From an uncultured Phascolarctobacterium sp. (GTDB taxonomy: Bacteria > Bacillota > Negativicutes > Acidaminococcales > Acidaminococcaceae), in assembly GCA_900541915.1 (NCBI GenBank), contig UQLS01000006.1, forward strand, positions 1 to 64,000: DNA of 64,000 nucleotides, written 5' to 3'. The notes under the pieces are model-generated. The model did no database searches. It saw nothing but the letters and a program-made list of their open reading frames with translations, and was not told the DNA's origin. Both the position numbers and the translations under genes were made by a program. Of the stretch, positions 17,247 through 24,543 are shown piece by piece. Each line of letters begins with the position of its first letter. Position 1 is the first letter of the stretch.

Positions 17247-17250
17247 TCAT
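16870..17250 (-). CDS. Nested spanin-like protein in the alternate frame
   Basis: A 126-residue reading frame almost wholly inside the 153-residue gene. It starts at ATG 17250 with GAGGT 6 bases upstream (ATGAATG holds both starts). It codes for a basic N-terminus (MNVKKK), a clear transmembrane segment (about residues 9-27), a Cys just after it (GNSCF, not a strict lipobox), then an acidic and Ala-rich helical domain. Two full-length frames that both encode an N-terminal membrane segment and a helical domain are unlikely by chance and resemble embedded Rz/Rz1 pairs. Which frame is the inner- and which the outer-membrane partner is unclear. Confidence 0.6.
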   Translation of the reverse strand: MNVKKKTSNSFLWIALLVVMVLAFIGNSCFRDKAADDNSTDRTVEYIETTSAGAADDIADAAGRNNAAQNAISRADAELEISQRAAAESAERIDRIQSLVNECVRRNQESISLMQRIEGTAGEGKK

Positions 17251-17283
17251 ATTTACCTCATAAAAAGTGCATAAAATGAATAA

Positions 17284-17385
17284 CATCTCCATATTTTCGC
17301 TATGATCTGATTTTATTAGTGCATAGTTTCGTATACACCACTCATAAAAACAAGCTCAGAAACGAAATATGGAGATGCTTTTTTT
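17284..17385. repeat. Long inverted repeat between lysis genes
   Basis: A 13-bp perfect pair (catctccatattt at 17284-17296 and aaatatggagatg at 17365-17377) encloses 68 bases, with a smaller hairpin inside (gtgcata / tatacac). On the plus strand it is followed by CTTTTTTT. It could be a plus-strand terminator, or a structure upstream of the spanin ribosome-binding site in the minus-strand RNA. Confidence 0.5.
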
Positions 17386-17391
17386 AGCTAA

Positions 17392-17490
17392 TTACAGTCC
17401 GAAATAGTGATGCATTGCTCCAAGAGCAAAACCAATAACCATACCAGTCCAAAACTGTTTGCTAATTACATAAGCTTTAATATTTTCCAT
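17392..17490 (-). CDS. 32-residue membrane protein of the lysis cassette
   Basis: A very short gene, ATG at 17490 with a GGGGGTG site 6 bases upstream and its stop at 17392. It starts next to the amidase stop codon. The protein is amphipathic at first, then hydrophobic and Gly-spaced (FWTGMVIGFALGAMHHYF). That pattern matches the C-terminus of the 153-residue spanin-like protein encoded next. It could be a second holin, an antiholin or a spanin helper; the function is unknown. Confidence 0.65.
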   Translation of the reverse strand: MENIKAYVISKQFWTGMVIGFALGAMHHYFGL

Positions 17491-17494
17491 GTTT

Positions 17495-18043
17495 TCACCC
17501 CCTTTGCCAAAAGTCTGTGATACCACACGCAATAGCACGCGCGAAATCATCCAGGTTATTCATGAGCAGCTGCGCATCATCATCGTTACTGATAAACGCC
17601 ATTTCAACCAATACAGCTGGCATAACTGTATTTTCCAATACGCACAGATTAGGATTCTCTTTGACTTTCCTATCTGTAGTATGAAGCGTATCAACAATGC
17701 GCCGCTGGATACACTGTGCCAGCTCTCCAGCCCTGCTCCATTTGTTATGAACCAGAACTTCTGTACCATTAGGAGCAGAATCTGCTACAGAGTTACAATG
17801 CAGGCTAATAAAAATATCTGCCGGCCAGTGATTAGCTGTATGGCAGATATTAGGATATCTTGGTGATTCACCGTTTAAGTTATCGGATTGCAATAATTTT
17901 ACTTCACAGCCTGCAGCTTCCAGGTATTGCTGTACCAGCTTACCGGCACTTAAAGCAGTATCAGCTTCATTGATGCCAAGCTTTTCATTTACTGCGCCTG
18001 GATCTACGCCAGGCATATGGCCAGGATTAACAAACACTTTCAT
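17495..18043 (-). CDS. Endolysin, N-acetylmuramoyl-L-alanine amidase (Amidase_3)
   Basis: A 182-residue zinc amidase that cuts between MurNAc and L-Ala in peptidoglycan. Zinc ligands and catalytic residues are visible: His9 in NPGHMPG, Glu26, His82 in SLHCNS and Glu147 in LVEMAF. There is no cell-wall-binding domain and no signal peptide, so it needs the holin encoded one base upstream. The domain fills the whole protein, as is usual for short phage lysins. Confidence 0.93.
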   Translation of the reverse strand: MKVFVNPGHMPGVDPGAVNEKLGINEADTALSAGKLVQQYLEAAGCEVKLLQSDNLNGESPRYPNICHTANHWPADIFISLHCNSVADSAPNGTEVLVHNKWSRAGELAQCIQRRIVDTLHTTDRKVKENPNLCVLENTVMPAVLVEMAFISNDDDAQLLMNNLDDFARAIACGITDFWQRG

Positions 18044-18044
18044 A

Positions 18045-18524
18045 TTATTTCACCTTCAACTTTCCTTCTTCGGCTTGTTCGGATAACCGTGCCAACGCAT
18101 TCCGGATAACATCAGGAATATACTGACCGTAACCGGCACGGTCAACATTCTCAATAATGCTGCCAGCTTCATTTAAGGCATAAGCGCAAATTGCCATCTG
18201 CCGCAGGATATGCATACCCATAGCTGTATCAATGCAGTTGCAAAGAGCAACAACAGCGAAAATCACAAACTTCTTTAAAATACCGCGGAAGCCGGTGCTG
18301 CTGTCCCACTGCCCTGTTTTAAATGCAGTGAACATACCGGTAATATAGTCAACGATACTCAAGGCAATCAAAGCATAAATCATGCTGTCCATACCGCCGA
18401 TGGAAACGCTAAATACAAGGCCAATGACCGCACCAATAGACATAAGATATTGTTCTGCCCCTGTCGGTTTCAGTTGCAGCAAAAAATCAATTATACTATC
18501 TTTTATTTGTAAAAAAGTATTCAT
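18045..18524 (-). CDS. Phage holin (toxin secretion/lysis holin family)
   Basis: A 159-residue protein with three to four hydrophobic segments between residues 25 and 130. It carries the signatures of the TcdE/phage holin family: DYITGMFTAFKTGQWDSSTGFRG split over residues 59-81, and EAGSIIENVDRAGY near residue 119. It makes the membrane lesion that releases the amidase. It is the first gene of the lysis cassette, downstream of a hairpin that may terminate tail transcription. Confidence 0.93.
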   Translation of the reverse strand: MNTFLQIKDSIIDFLLQLKPTGAEQYLMSIGAVIGLVFSVSIGGMDSMIYALIALSIVDYITGMFTAFKTGQWDSSTGFRGILKKFVIFAVVALCNCIDTAMGMHILRQMAICAYALNEAGSIIENVDRAGYGQYIPDVIRNALARLSEQAEEGKLKVK

Positions 18525-18544
18525 TTTACATCTGCACCTCCAAT

Positions 18545-18575
18545 AAAAAACTCCTTACAATAACATTGTAAGGAG
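18545..18575. promoter_or_regulatory. Hairpin: recombinase SD sequestration and minus-strand terminator
   Basis: A perfect 11-bp stem (ctccttacaat / attgtaaggag, 3-nt loop). On the plus strand the 3' arm contains the AAGGAG of the recombinase gene, so folding would hide its ribosome-binding site. On the minus strand the stem is followed by TTTTTT, so it also looks like a terminator between the tail genes and the holin. Confidence 0.75.
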
Positions 18576-18587
18576 CGTGATTTTTAA

Positions 18588-19634
18588 ATGAAAAAAAGAT
18601 TAAAACTTCCCAACGGCTTCGGCTCTGTCGTTTATTACGGTGACAGCAACAGACGTCAGCCATACGTTGTAAAAAAGACTATATCCGGTCGACAAAAAAT
18701 TATTGGCCAGTTTGCGACATATGCGGAGGGCCTCGCCTTTTTAGTCGAGTACAACAAAAATCCATCTTTATTTTCTCCTTCTTTGATAACATTTTCAGAA
18801 GTTTATGACCTTATGGCAGCTGAACGCTTTCCAAAACTGGCCAAAACTACCTGCGCAAACTATGTTGCTGCATATAAGCACTGTCATCCTTTGTACCGCA
18901 AAAAATTTGCCGAACTTAAAATCGGCGACCTGCAGGGAATTATCCGTAACATGTCCGCTGCCGGTACCAGCTACGCCAGCCAAAAGAAATGTAGGCAGCT
19001 GCTTCACCACATGTACACCTATGCCGTAAAATACGAAATTATACCGCCTACTGCGGACATCTCGCAGTACATAGACATAGATCAACGCGTAGTGGTCTAC
19101 CCTAAGAAGCCATTTAATACCAGACAGATAAATCGCATTAAAACTCTGGCCAACAGTGATGAGTCGTTATCATCATGGGCCAAGGCTGTTGTAATGATGA
19201 TTTACAGCGGGCCTCGCTCTGGTGAGTTTTTAGCTGTACTAAAATCTGACGTTAAGCTGCAGCAGCGATATTACATCATAAGAGAAAGCAAGACCGCTGC
19301 CGGTAGAAACAGAGCTGTTCCGATTAGCCGTAAGGTACTGCCTTACTTTAAATACTGGATGGGAAAACCAGGAAAAACGCTTATTGCTGACGATAAAGGT
19401 AATAAACTCACTTATCATAAATTCCGCAGCCTATTCGATAAGGTTATGGCAGAAACACGCTGCAAGCATACACCTCACGAATGCCGGCATACTTGCGCGA
19501 CTATGTTGGATAACGCTGGTGCCAACGAAACGGCCGTAAAACGTATTCTTGGCCACGCTAGCCAAGGCGTTACCAAAGGTGTTTATACCCATAAATCCCT
19601 TCACGAATTAAAACGCGCTATGGACCTTATTTAG
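18588..19634 (+). CDS. Tyrosine recombinase (integrase or tail-fibre invertase)
   Basis: A 348-residue tyrosine recombinase, the only intact long gene on the plus strand in the phage region. The catalytic set is complete: Arg210 (GPRSGE), Lys235, His297 and Arg300 (HECRH), His323 (LGHAS) and nucleophile Tyr333. An N-terminal AP2-like arm-binding domain (about 1-60) and a core-binding SAM-like domain (70-160) precede it. It lies between the tail fibre and the lysis genes, about 5.8 kb from the tRNA-like attachment site but only about 0.7 kb from an invertible tail-fibre segment. It may be the prophage integrase, the invertase, or both. AAGGAG is buried in a perfect hairpin. Confidence 0.93.
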   Translation: MKKRLKLPNGFGSVVYYGDSNRRQPYVVKKTISGRQKIIGQFATYAEGLAFLVEYNKNPSLFSPSLITFSEVYDLMAAERFPKLAKTTCANYVAAYKHCHPLYRKKFAELKIGDLQGIIRNMSAAGTSYASQKKCRQLLHHMYTYAVKYEIIPPTADISQYIDIDQRVVVYPKKPFNTRQINRIKTLANSDESLSSWAKAVVMMIYSGPRSGEFLAVLKSDVKLQQRYYIIRESKTAAGRNRAVPISRKVLPYFKYWMGKPGKTLIADDKGNKLTYHKFRSLFDKVMAETRCKHTPHECRHTCATMLDNAGANETAVKRILGHASQGVTKGVYTHKSLHELKRAMDLI

Positions 19635-19764
19635 CGGCTTCATGTGTTGCTAACCGGTTATTATTAGATTACCTGGTATTTTCTGAAACATGCTTACAGA
19701 CTACATTTCCGGCGTTGCTAATCTGTTGCTTGTATATTCATTTATTTATAACAGCGAAAAGCCG
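19635..19764. other. Intergenic stretch with inverted repeat at both stop codons
   Basis: The convergent genes on either side end in a 9-bp inverted repeat, TAGCGGCTT (19632-19640) and AAGCCGCTA (19759-19767), each containing a TAG stop. Two gttgctaa copies lie between them. I see no gene here. It could hold recombinase arm sites. Confidence 0.35.
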
Positions 19765-19926
19765 CTATTTACCTTGAGTTTCGGTGTTTTCGGCTTCTTT
19801 TTCAGCTTCTAATTCGTTTGCAACAGCAGTGCCAGGTACCGGCGTACTGCGAATACAGTCCACATTAGTACACAAGCCATTTTCAGCCATTTTATGACCA
19901 CACAAAAAACATCTTTTTGCCAGCAT
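19765..19926 (-). CDS. 53-residue zinc-ribbon-like protein after the tail fibre genes
   Basis: A short gene with AGAGGTG 8 bases before its ATG, overlapping the stop of the upstream gene by one base. The protein has two Cys pairs (CFLCG near residue 6, then two single Cys at about 18 and 23) followed by an acidic Glu/Ala-rich tail. Genes of this size often follow tail fibre genes. The role is unknown. Confidence 0.6.
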   Translation of the reverse strand: MLAKRCFLCGHKMAENGLCTNVDCIRSTPVPGTAVANELEAEKEAENTETQGK

Positions 19927-20333
19927 TACAATTCACCTCTTTTCTGTTCGTATTCAGCTTTTAAACCTTCTTTTTCTGCAATAAGTTCAGTCTGCAGTTC
20001 TGTATCGTTTTCAGCAACAGCAAGTAAAATAGCATCATTTACTTCACCGATTTTACTTGCATACTCTGCATCCAACGCTGCCAGTTTTTCCTCTGTTGTT
20101 GGCTCATATGGTGGTGCCTCAGTAATTTCACCAGTACTCGGATTGATAATATGTTCACCCCCACCTCGATTACCAATCAGCAGACAAAATTGCTCTTTTT
20201 CAAGTAAGAAATAGCCTTTATCTTGATAGTCTTTTACTTCTGCTTCTGTCATAACAGCTGCAGTTTTTGTATCTTTCCTATTACCTTTTTCATCCGGTAA
20301 TACCAAATAGTAACCTTGATAATTTTTACTCAT
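19926..20333 (-). CDS. Tail fibre assembly-like protein
   Basis: A 135-residue protein encoded after the tail fibre gene, where fibre chaperones are found. The N-terminus is a compact domain (YQGYYLVLPDEKG), followed by INPSTGEITEAPPYEP and a C-terminal helix rich in Glu and Ala. The layout resembles phage tail-fibre assembly and XkdW-like proteins, but I cannot name the family firmly. ATG at 20333 is preferred: AAGGA lies 8 bases upstream, while an earlier ATG sits directly on the AAGG. The ribosome-binding site ends one base outside the invertible segment, so expression survives inversion. Confidence 0.65.
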   Translation of the reverse strand: MSKNYQGYYLVLPDEKGNRKDTKTAAVMTEAEVKDYQDKGYFLLEKEQFCLLIGNRGGGEHIINPSTGEITEAPPYEPTTEEKLAALDAEYASKIGEVNDAILLAVAENDTELQTELIAEKEGLKAEYEQKRGEL

Positions 20334-20349
20334 TTTAATCATCCTTTCA

Positions 20350-20367
20350 TTAACTCTACAATGGGGA
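20350..20367 (+). repeat. Left inverted repeat of the invertible segment
   Basis: TTAAcTCTACAATGGGGA. It matches the reverse complement of 20820-20837 at 17 of 18 positions. It encodes Leu-Thr-Leu-Gln-Trp-Gly at the start of the silent cassette. Confidence 0.85.
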
Positions 20368-20595
20368 ATTTATTCTGGTGTAGCTCAAAATGTTATGGAA
20401 TATACTACGTTTCCACTTGCAATGAGCAATAAAAACTATGCTGCTTTTGCTGTAGTTAACAATGCTGACAGCCCAAAACACGCACTAACGTCCTATATCA
20501 GTCATAAAGATACTTATAGACTTAAAATTAACACTGGTGAAAACGGGCAATCTTCGGTACCGTATCCTGTAGCTTTATTCATTATTGGATTTTAA
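20350..20595 (+). CDS. Silent alternative C-terminal cassette of the tail fibre
   Basis: A plus-strand frame of 81 codons plus stop with no start of its own. Its product (LTLQWGIYSG..., then YTTFPLAMSNKNYAAFAV, ending VALFIIGF) aligns with the C-terminus of the expressed fibre (LILQWGLTAY..., LTFPLAFSTCLLAGSF, ending ALIFAIGK). Both are gp53-like tail fibre C-terminal domains, but the middle is very different. The cassette is in opposite orientation and its stop codon is 2 bases from the stop of the expressed gene. Inversion between the 18-bp repeats would fuse it in frame to the fibre N-terminus. It is not expressed in the present orientation. Confidence 0.85.
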   Translation, partial: LTLQWGIYSGVAQNVMEYTTFPLAMSNKNYAAFAVVNNADSPKHALTSYISHKDTYRLKINTGENGQSSVPYPVALFIIGF

Positions 20596-20597
20596 AG

Positions 20598-22043
20598 TTA
20601 CTTACCAATAGCAAAAATCAATGCGCGACTTGCAATGCCTTCGTTCGCTGCTTGTCTACGAACAATACAGGTTTTAGAAGAATAAGAAACTGTCTGAAAC
20701 CAGCAATCGCTATTTCCGGATGATTGTATTTGGGTAAATGATCCGGCTAATAAACAGGTAGAAAAAGCCAATGGAAAAGTTAAAGTTTGCTCTTGTTCGC
20801 CTGTAATATAAGCAGTTAATCCCCATTGTAGAATTAAATTTCCCAGCCAGCTGCCGAACTTAATATAGCCGTTTTGTTCAAGTAAATAATCCTGCACAAT
20901 GTAGGCTTTAAAAGCAGAAGAATTGATTACTTTACTTAAAATCAACGCCTGCACCCAGCTTGTAGTAGGAACAGAGTTATCGTTGGCATTAGCAGAAGGT
21001 TTACCGGCATCTTGAATACGTACAATCCCTGTAAATACCGCTGCTGCCAAAAACTTTGTGAAATATGCCACAATTGCCTGGAATGTGCGGAGCGGCGTCA
21101 TCATCTTAGTATTATCCTGTGATTCTTGAGCTTCGGCTTCATCCTTTGAAGCTATATCCGGAACAGGTACTGCCTTAAATGTCCCATCGCCAAACAAAAC
21201 TCTTTCATTGTCACCTGCTACCGGCTTAGGAACAAGCCCTGCACTACCTTCCCCACTACTCGTAGCACCTTTCATAACGTTCTTGGAAGAAACAATCTCT
21301 TTAAAGAAATGTACAGTAAATTTTGCTGTACCGTCTGTAATTTCTTGTCCTTCAGATGCTGTAGCCAGTCCAGAAGCAACTGAGGCACCGGTTGTACCGC
21401 TACCAGTACAAACTAAAAAAGCACCTTTACAGGTGCTATCAGCGACAATGTCACTAACATTATATTTAGTATTTCGTAGCAGGCTCTTAATTGGGCAGTC
21501 TTTGACTGCATTTAAAATGGAATCAGTATATACTTGCTTCCATTCGCCATCCTTTTGATACTTTAATTGTGCAATATTATCTACGCCATTCAGAGCAAGC
21601 CAAACAGCGTTATCACGGGCATTTACCGGCTCTTCCTCACCTACAGTGATACCAGAAGCCAGCTTGGAGAAAACACGCCACTTCGCTGTACCATCTGTAA
21701 TCTCCTGCCCTTCTTCGGCAGCATCCAATACCGGCTCATTACTGTCCGTAGTACCCTCTTGAATGCACACCAACATAAATTTACTTTGCAAATTAGGGCT
21801 GGTAACAATATCATCAACATGGTATTGCGTATTACTTTTACGAATGTTAGCTGATATAAAAAGGTATTTTAACTTATTATCTTGCAAGTTATAAATATAG
21901 TTAAAATATTCCATTGGCGGCGGCTCATTTTGACCAAGATATCCCCAACCACGAAGATACTCTTCATCAGGCATATTTAAAAGCTCGCCAATAGTAGCAC
22001 CATCAGCGAATATTTTTGAAAAATCCGGTTGTTCTATTGCCAT
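20598..22043 (-). CDS. Tail fibre protein with switchable C-terminus
   Basis: A 481-residue receptor-binding fibre. The N-terminal baseplate-attachment region is at about 1-65. A 50-residue module ending EGQEITDGTAKW/F occurs twice (about 72-122 and 192-242). A shaft follows to about 400, then the gp53-like C-terminal domain starting at LILQWG. The last 80 codons lie in the invertible segment. The ATG at 22043 overlaps the upstream TGA and has AAGGGAG 9 bases before it; an adjacent GTG is less likely. The variable C-terminal domain should contact the host surface. Confidence 0.9.
   Translation of the reverse strand: MAIEQPDFSKIFADGATIGELLNMPDEEYLRGWGYLGQNEPPPMEYFNYIYNLQDNKLKYLFISANIRKSNTQYHVDDIVTSPNLQSKFMLVCIQEGTTDSNEPVLDAAEEGQEITDGTAKWRVFSKLASGITVGEEEPVNARDNAVWLALNGVDNIAQLKYQKDGEWKQVYTDSILNAVKDCPIKSLLRNTKYNVSDIVADSTCKGAFLVCTGSGTTGASVASGLATASEGQEITDGTAKFTVHFFKEIVSSKNVMKGATSSGEGSAGLVPKPVAGDNERVLFGDGTFKAVPVPDIASKDEAEAQESQDNTKMMTPLRTFQAIVAYFTKFLAAAVFTGIVRIQDAGKPSANANDNSVPTTSWVQALILSKVINSSAFKAYIVQDYLLEQNGYIKFGSWLGNLILQWGLTAYITGEQEQTLTFPLAFSTCLLAGSFTQIQSSGNSDCWFQTVSYSSKTCIVRRQAANEGIASRALIFAIGK
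20820..20837 (-). repeat. Right inverted repeat of the invertible segment
   Basis: On the minus strand TTAAtTCTACAATGGGGA, inside the expressed fibre gene, encoding Leu-Ile-Leu-Gln-Trp-Gly. It is the partner of 20350-20367, with one mismatch at the fifth base. Confidence 0.85.
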
Positions 22044-22729
22044 CACACTAAACTCCCTTCTATTTGTAGAATTCGAGCAAGAATCCCTTTGCCGAAACCA
22101 GCAAAATTGCCGGGATTTGCTCCACCGCGGCTAAAGCCGAAGGTATTTCCGTCATTGAAATAATAAAGATAAATAATCCCTATTCCAGCTCCACGAATTA
22201 TTAGGTCAAGCTGATTGATAAGGTTTAGCTCGTTTTGTGTTACTGTACGTCCGATGCCGATACGCATCTTAGCATTACCGGCATTTACTGCTACAACACG
22301 AGAAATATTGAACATACGCTTTATGCTGTCCAAAGTACTCTGGCGGCTTCCGTCAGAAGTATTTTTTGCAATTTTTGAGAAAATCGCCAAGCGATATTCA
22401 TTATCACGCAGTTCCGAAGAAGATAAATACGGCTCTCCATAACGATAAAACCTTGCCCTACCAAAGCCATTATTACCGTGACCAGGAAATCCAAAGAAAT
22501 CAACGGTTATGGCCGCTTCTACTTTTCTGCTTACACCAGCTACTTCACCGCAGATATCAAGCTGCTTTCCCACTGCCGTTGCCGGCCATATTTCATCCCG
22601 AAGCTGCTGCTTTATTTTGGTATGCCTGTCAAATTCTTCACCGATTACTTCAAGCAGTGCCTTAATTACAGGCTTGTCATAAAACTGGCTAAGTAATAAA
22701 TCCAGCATTCTTTGCGTACTGTTATCCAT
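22043..22729 (-). CDS. DUF2612 baseplate/tail protein
   Basis: A 228-residue protein of the DUF2612 family, which lies between the baseplate J protein and the fibre in contractile-tailed phages and probably links them (tail protein I role). The N-terminal half has the family pattern LDICGEVAGVSRKV near residue 55; the C-terminal part ends in a Gly/Phe-rich stretch (FGFSRGG, FAGFGKG). It overlaps the J gene at its start and the fibre gene at its stop. Confidence 0.85.
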   Translation of the reverse strand: MDNSTQRMLDLLLSQFYDKPVIKALLEVIGEEFDRHTKIKQQLRDEIWPATAVGKQLDICGEVAGVSRKVEAAITVDFFGFPGHGNNGFGRARFYRYGEPYLSSSELRDNEYRLAIFSKIAKNTSDGSRQSTLDSIKRMFNISRVVAVNAGNAKMRIGIGRTVTQNELNLINQLDLIIRGAGIGIIYLYYFNDGNTFGFSRGGANPGNFAGFGKGILARILQIEGSLV

Positions 22730-24173
22730 GTTTTACCTCCATGCCAACAGAAATACGGCTTTCATCAAAAACAGCAATTTGACCACGTTCGATAGGAATA
22801 TTCTCTGTTGTATAGCTGCCATCAGTGGTAGAGATTTTTAAATCAATATACCCAATACCATCAACCGCAGAGAAAATCGGACCATAAAATCGTTGCGTAA
22901 TAACATCTTTTCCCATAGGCAAGGCATTGCCGTTTTGAGCAATAATTTTTTTAACAGTATTGACCAAATCACCAGGCAGACTTTCTTCCGTGTACTCGTG
23001 AATAGTAACTTGTACCCATATCGGTACTTCTTCCGGCCGATTAAAATATACTCTTTCTAAAGTACCTTCACTGTCAGTAACTTCGACTTCTATATCTCCA
23101 TTACTATCAATGCCTATCGGCGCTTTATTCAGTATGGTTTGAGCAATTTCGCGGTCATCACCACCATGAATAATGACCTCAAAGCTATGAGGCTTCATAC
23201 CATCGACAATATCATCGCTTCTGTTTTCATACACAGTAACGCTCTGCACATCCGGCAAATCCAATAAGGCAGCACGAATACTTTCTTTCATACTAACGCT
23301 GTTTTTATAGACAGCTGCGGCATAACGCTGCCTTACCTCAGTAGTAGTTTCCGGATTTCGGCCAACATAAGCCTCAGATTCATTTGATACAGCTTTCCAT
23401 CCATCATAATTGGTATTTATACTGGTTACTGTTCCGATAACCGGTTCAATAGGTCCATAATTTTCAGCAACAAATCTTATAGGGCTACCAACCTGCTCTA
23501 CTGTCAGTGATTCAGACGGAACGCATGTACCGCCATACCTCCTGTCAGTTTGCTGCAGTACCAGCTTACCATCGCTTACACTACCGCTCCATCCACATTT
23601 AAGAGATGTAAGCTGGCTGATGAGCTGCGAATACACGGCTGATACGTTATCACTACCATTTGCCGTATATTTCAAATGGGATTCACCATTAAGAATAATC
23701 GTAAACTGAATTCCTTCGCTTACTGCTGGAATGGACAGCGTAACAGAAACACAATTATTAAGGGATATCTGACTTGGAGCAGAAATATTATATTTTTCTC
23801 CATCATTACCTTTAATTTGCCCATTGATTGGAATTATAAAGCCATTATTTCCATAGCAAACTGCATAAAGGTAAGTATATTCCTCAGCTCTACGTAACAC
23901 GTTAGTATAAGCCAAGGTATTATCAATACTTCCCTCACTAGCGGTCATTGGTGAACGGTCATAATAATCTTGTTCCTCCATTTGCCACTGCCTGTCACTT
24001 TCTTCAGCAACAAGACCAATGAGTATTCCAATAACCGAATTTGGGCTACGGCTTACTGGCTGCCCAAGCTTTTGTTCCAGACGCTCAAAGAGATTCTTTT
24101 GAATTTCCGGCAATCTCATACGATTAAAACCTTGGGGCGTTACGCCATATTGTGTATTATCACTAACGGCCAT
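22722..24173 (-). CDS. Baseplate J family protein
   Basis: A 483-residue baseplate wedge protein (gp47/gpJ, XkdT-like). It starts with the typical GVTPQGFNRMRLPEIQ and contains GRNPETTTEVRQRY in the middle and the PIGIDSNGDIEVEV segment. It forms the wedge that surrounds the hub and triggers sheath contraction. The start overlaps the end of the gp25-like gene by 11 bases. Confidence 0.93.
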   Translation of the reverse strand: MAVSDNTQYGVTPQGFNRMRLPEIQKNLFERLEQKLGQPVSRSPNSVIGILIGLVAEESDRQWQMEEQDYYDRSPMTASEGSIDNTLAYTNVLRRAEEYTYLYAVCYGNNGFIIPINGQIKGNDGEKYNISAPSQISLNNCVSVTLSIPAVSEGIQFTIILNGESHLKYTANGSDNVSAVYSQLISQLTSLKCGWSGSVSDGKLVLQQTDRRYGGTCVPSESLTVEQVGSPIRFVAENYGPIEPVIGTVTSINTNYDGWKAVSNESEAYVGRNPETTTEVRQRYAAAVYKNSVSMKESIRAALLDLPDVQSVTVYENRSDDIVDGMKPHSFEVIIHGGDDREIAQTILNKAPIGIDSNGDIEVEVTDSEGTLERVYFNRPEEVPIWVQVTIHEYTEESLPGDLVNTVKKIIAQNGNALPMGKDVITQRFYGPIFSAVDGIGYIDLKISTTDGSYTTENIPIERGQIAVFDESRISVGMEVKHG

Positions 24174-24537
24174 ATCCTAACACCTCCCTCTTTGTCACAA
24201 GTCCATAATCCGTTGCAGCTTCATATTCCAGTGTCATTATTCGGTACTGAACATCATACTCCAGGTCTTTAATGGACACATCTGTCACACCACTCACCGA
24301 AAGTATTTGTTCCCTAAATATCTGCCGAATAAGGCTTGGATTAGGCTTTTTAACAAGTATGTACTCGAGGTACGGCACACCATGATTAACATTTAAAAAC
24401 CATTCTCCAAGCAGCGTCAGCAGCTGTATTTTTATCTGCTGCGCTACACGTTCGGCATTATCAATTATCAACATATCGTTATCTTTGATGATAATGTCAT
24501 GTTTTTTTGCATCTAATGCAATATCAACCAACGCCAC
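24163..24537 (-). CDS. gp25-like baseplate wedge protein (gpW/DUF2634)
   Basis: A 124-residue protein with the GPW/gp25 fold: NAERVAQQIKIQLLTLLGEW (about 27-46), then NVNHGVPYLEYIL and a C-terminal beta segment. The EPR-like core motif of gp25 is not exact. It joins sheath and baseplate as part of the wedge. It sits between spike and J genes as in other myoviruses. Confidence 0.9.
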   Translation of the reverse strand: MALVDIALDAKKHDIIIKDNDMLIIDNAERVAQQIKIQLLTLLGEWFLNVNHGVPYLEYILVKKPNPSLIRQIFREQILSVSGVTDVSIKDLEYDVQYRIMTLEYEAATDYGLVTKREVLGYGR

Positions 24538-24543
24538 ACCTCC

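Larger units (their letters stand above)
20350..20837. other. Invertible tail-fibre segment (488 bp)
   Basis: The segment is bounded by 18-bp inverted repeats and contains two convergent C-terminal coding cassettes of 80 and 82 codons. The reading frame through both repeats is the same, so either orientation gives a full-length fibre. It is a two-state host-range switch of the Mu G-segment type, with one fibre gene. Only one orientation is seen here; inversion itself is inferred. Confidence 0.85.

Noticed and set aside
20395..20595. Independent plus-strand gene of 66 codons
   Set aside because: Its ATG has no ribosome-binding site and the frame is open further upstream into the inverted repeat; it is better explained as a silent fibre cassette.
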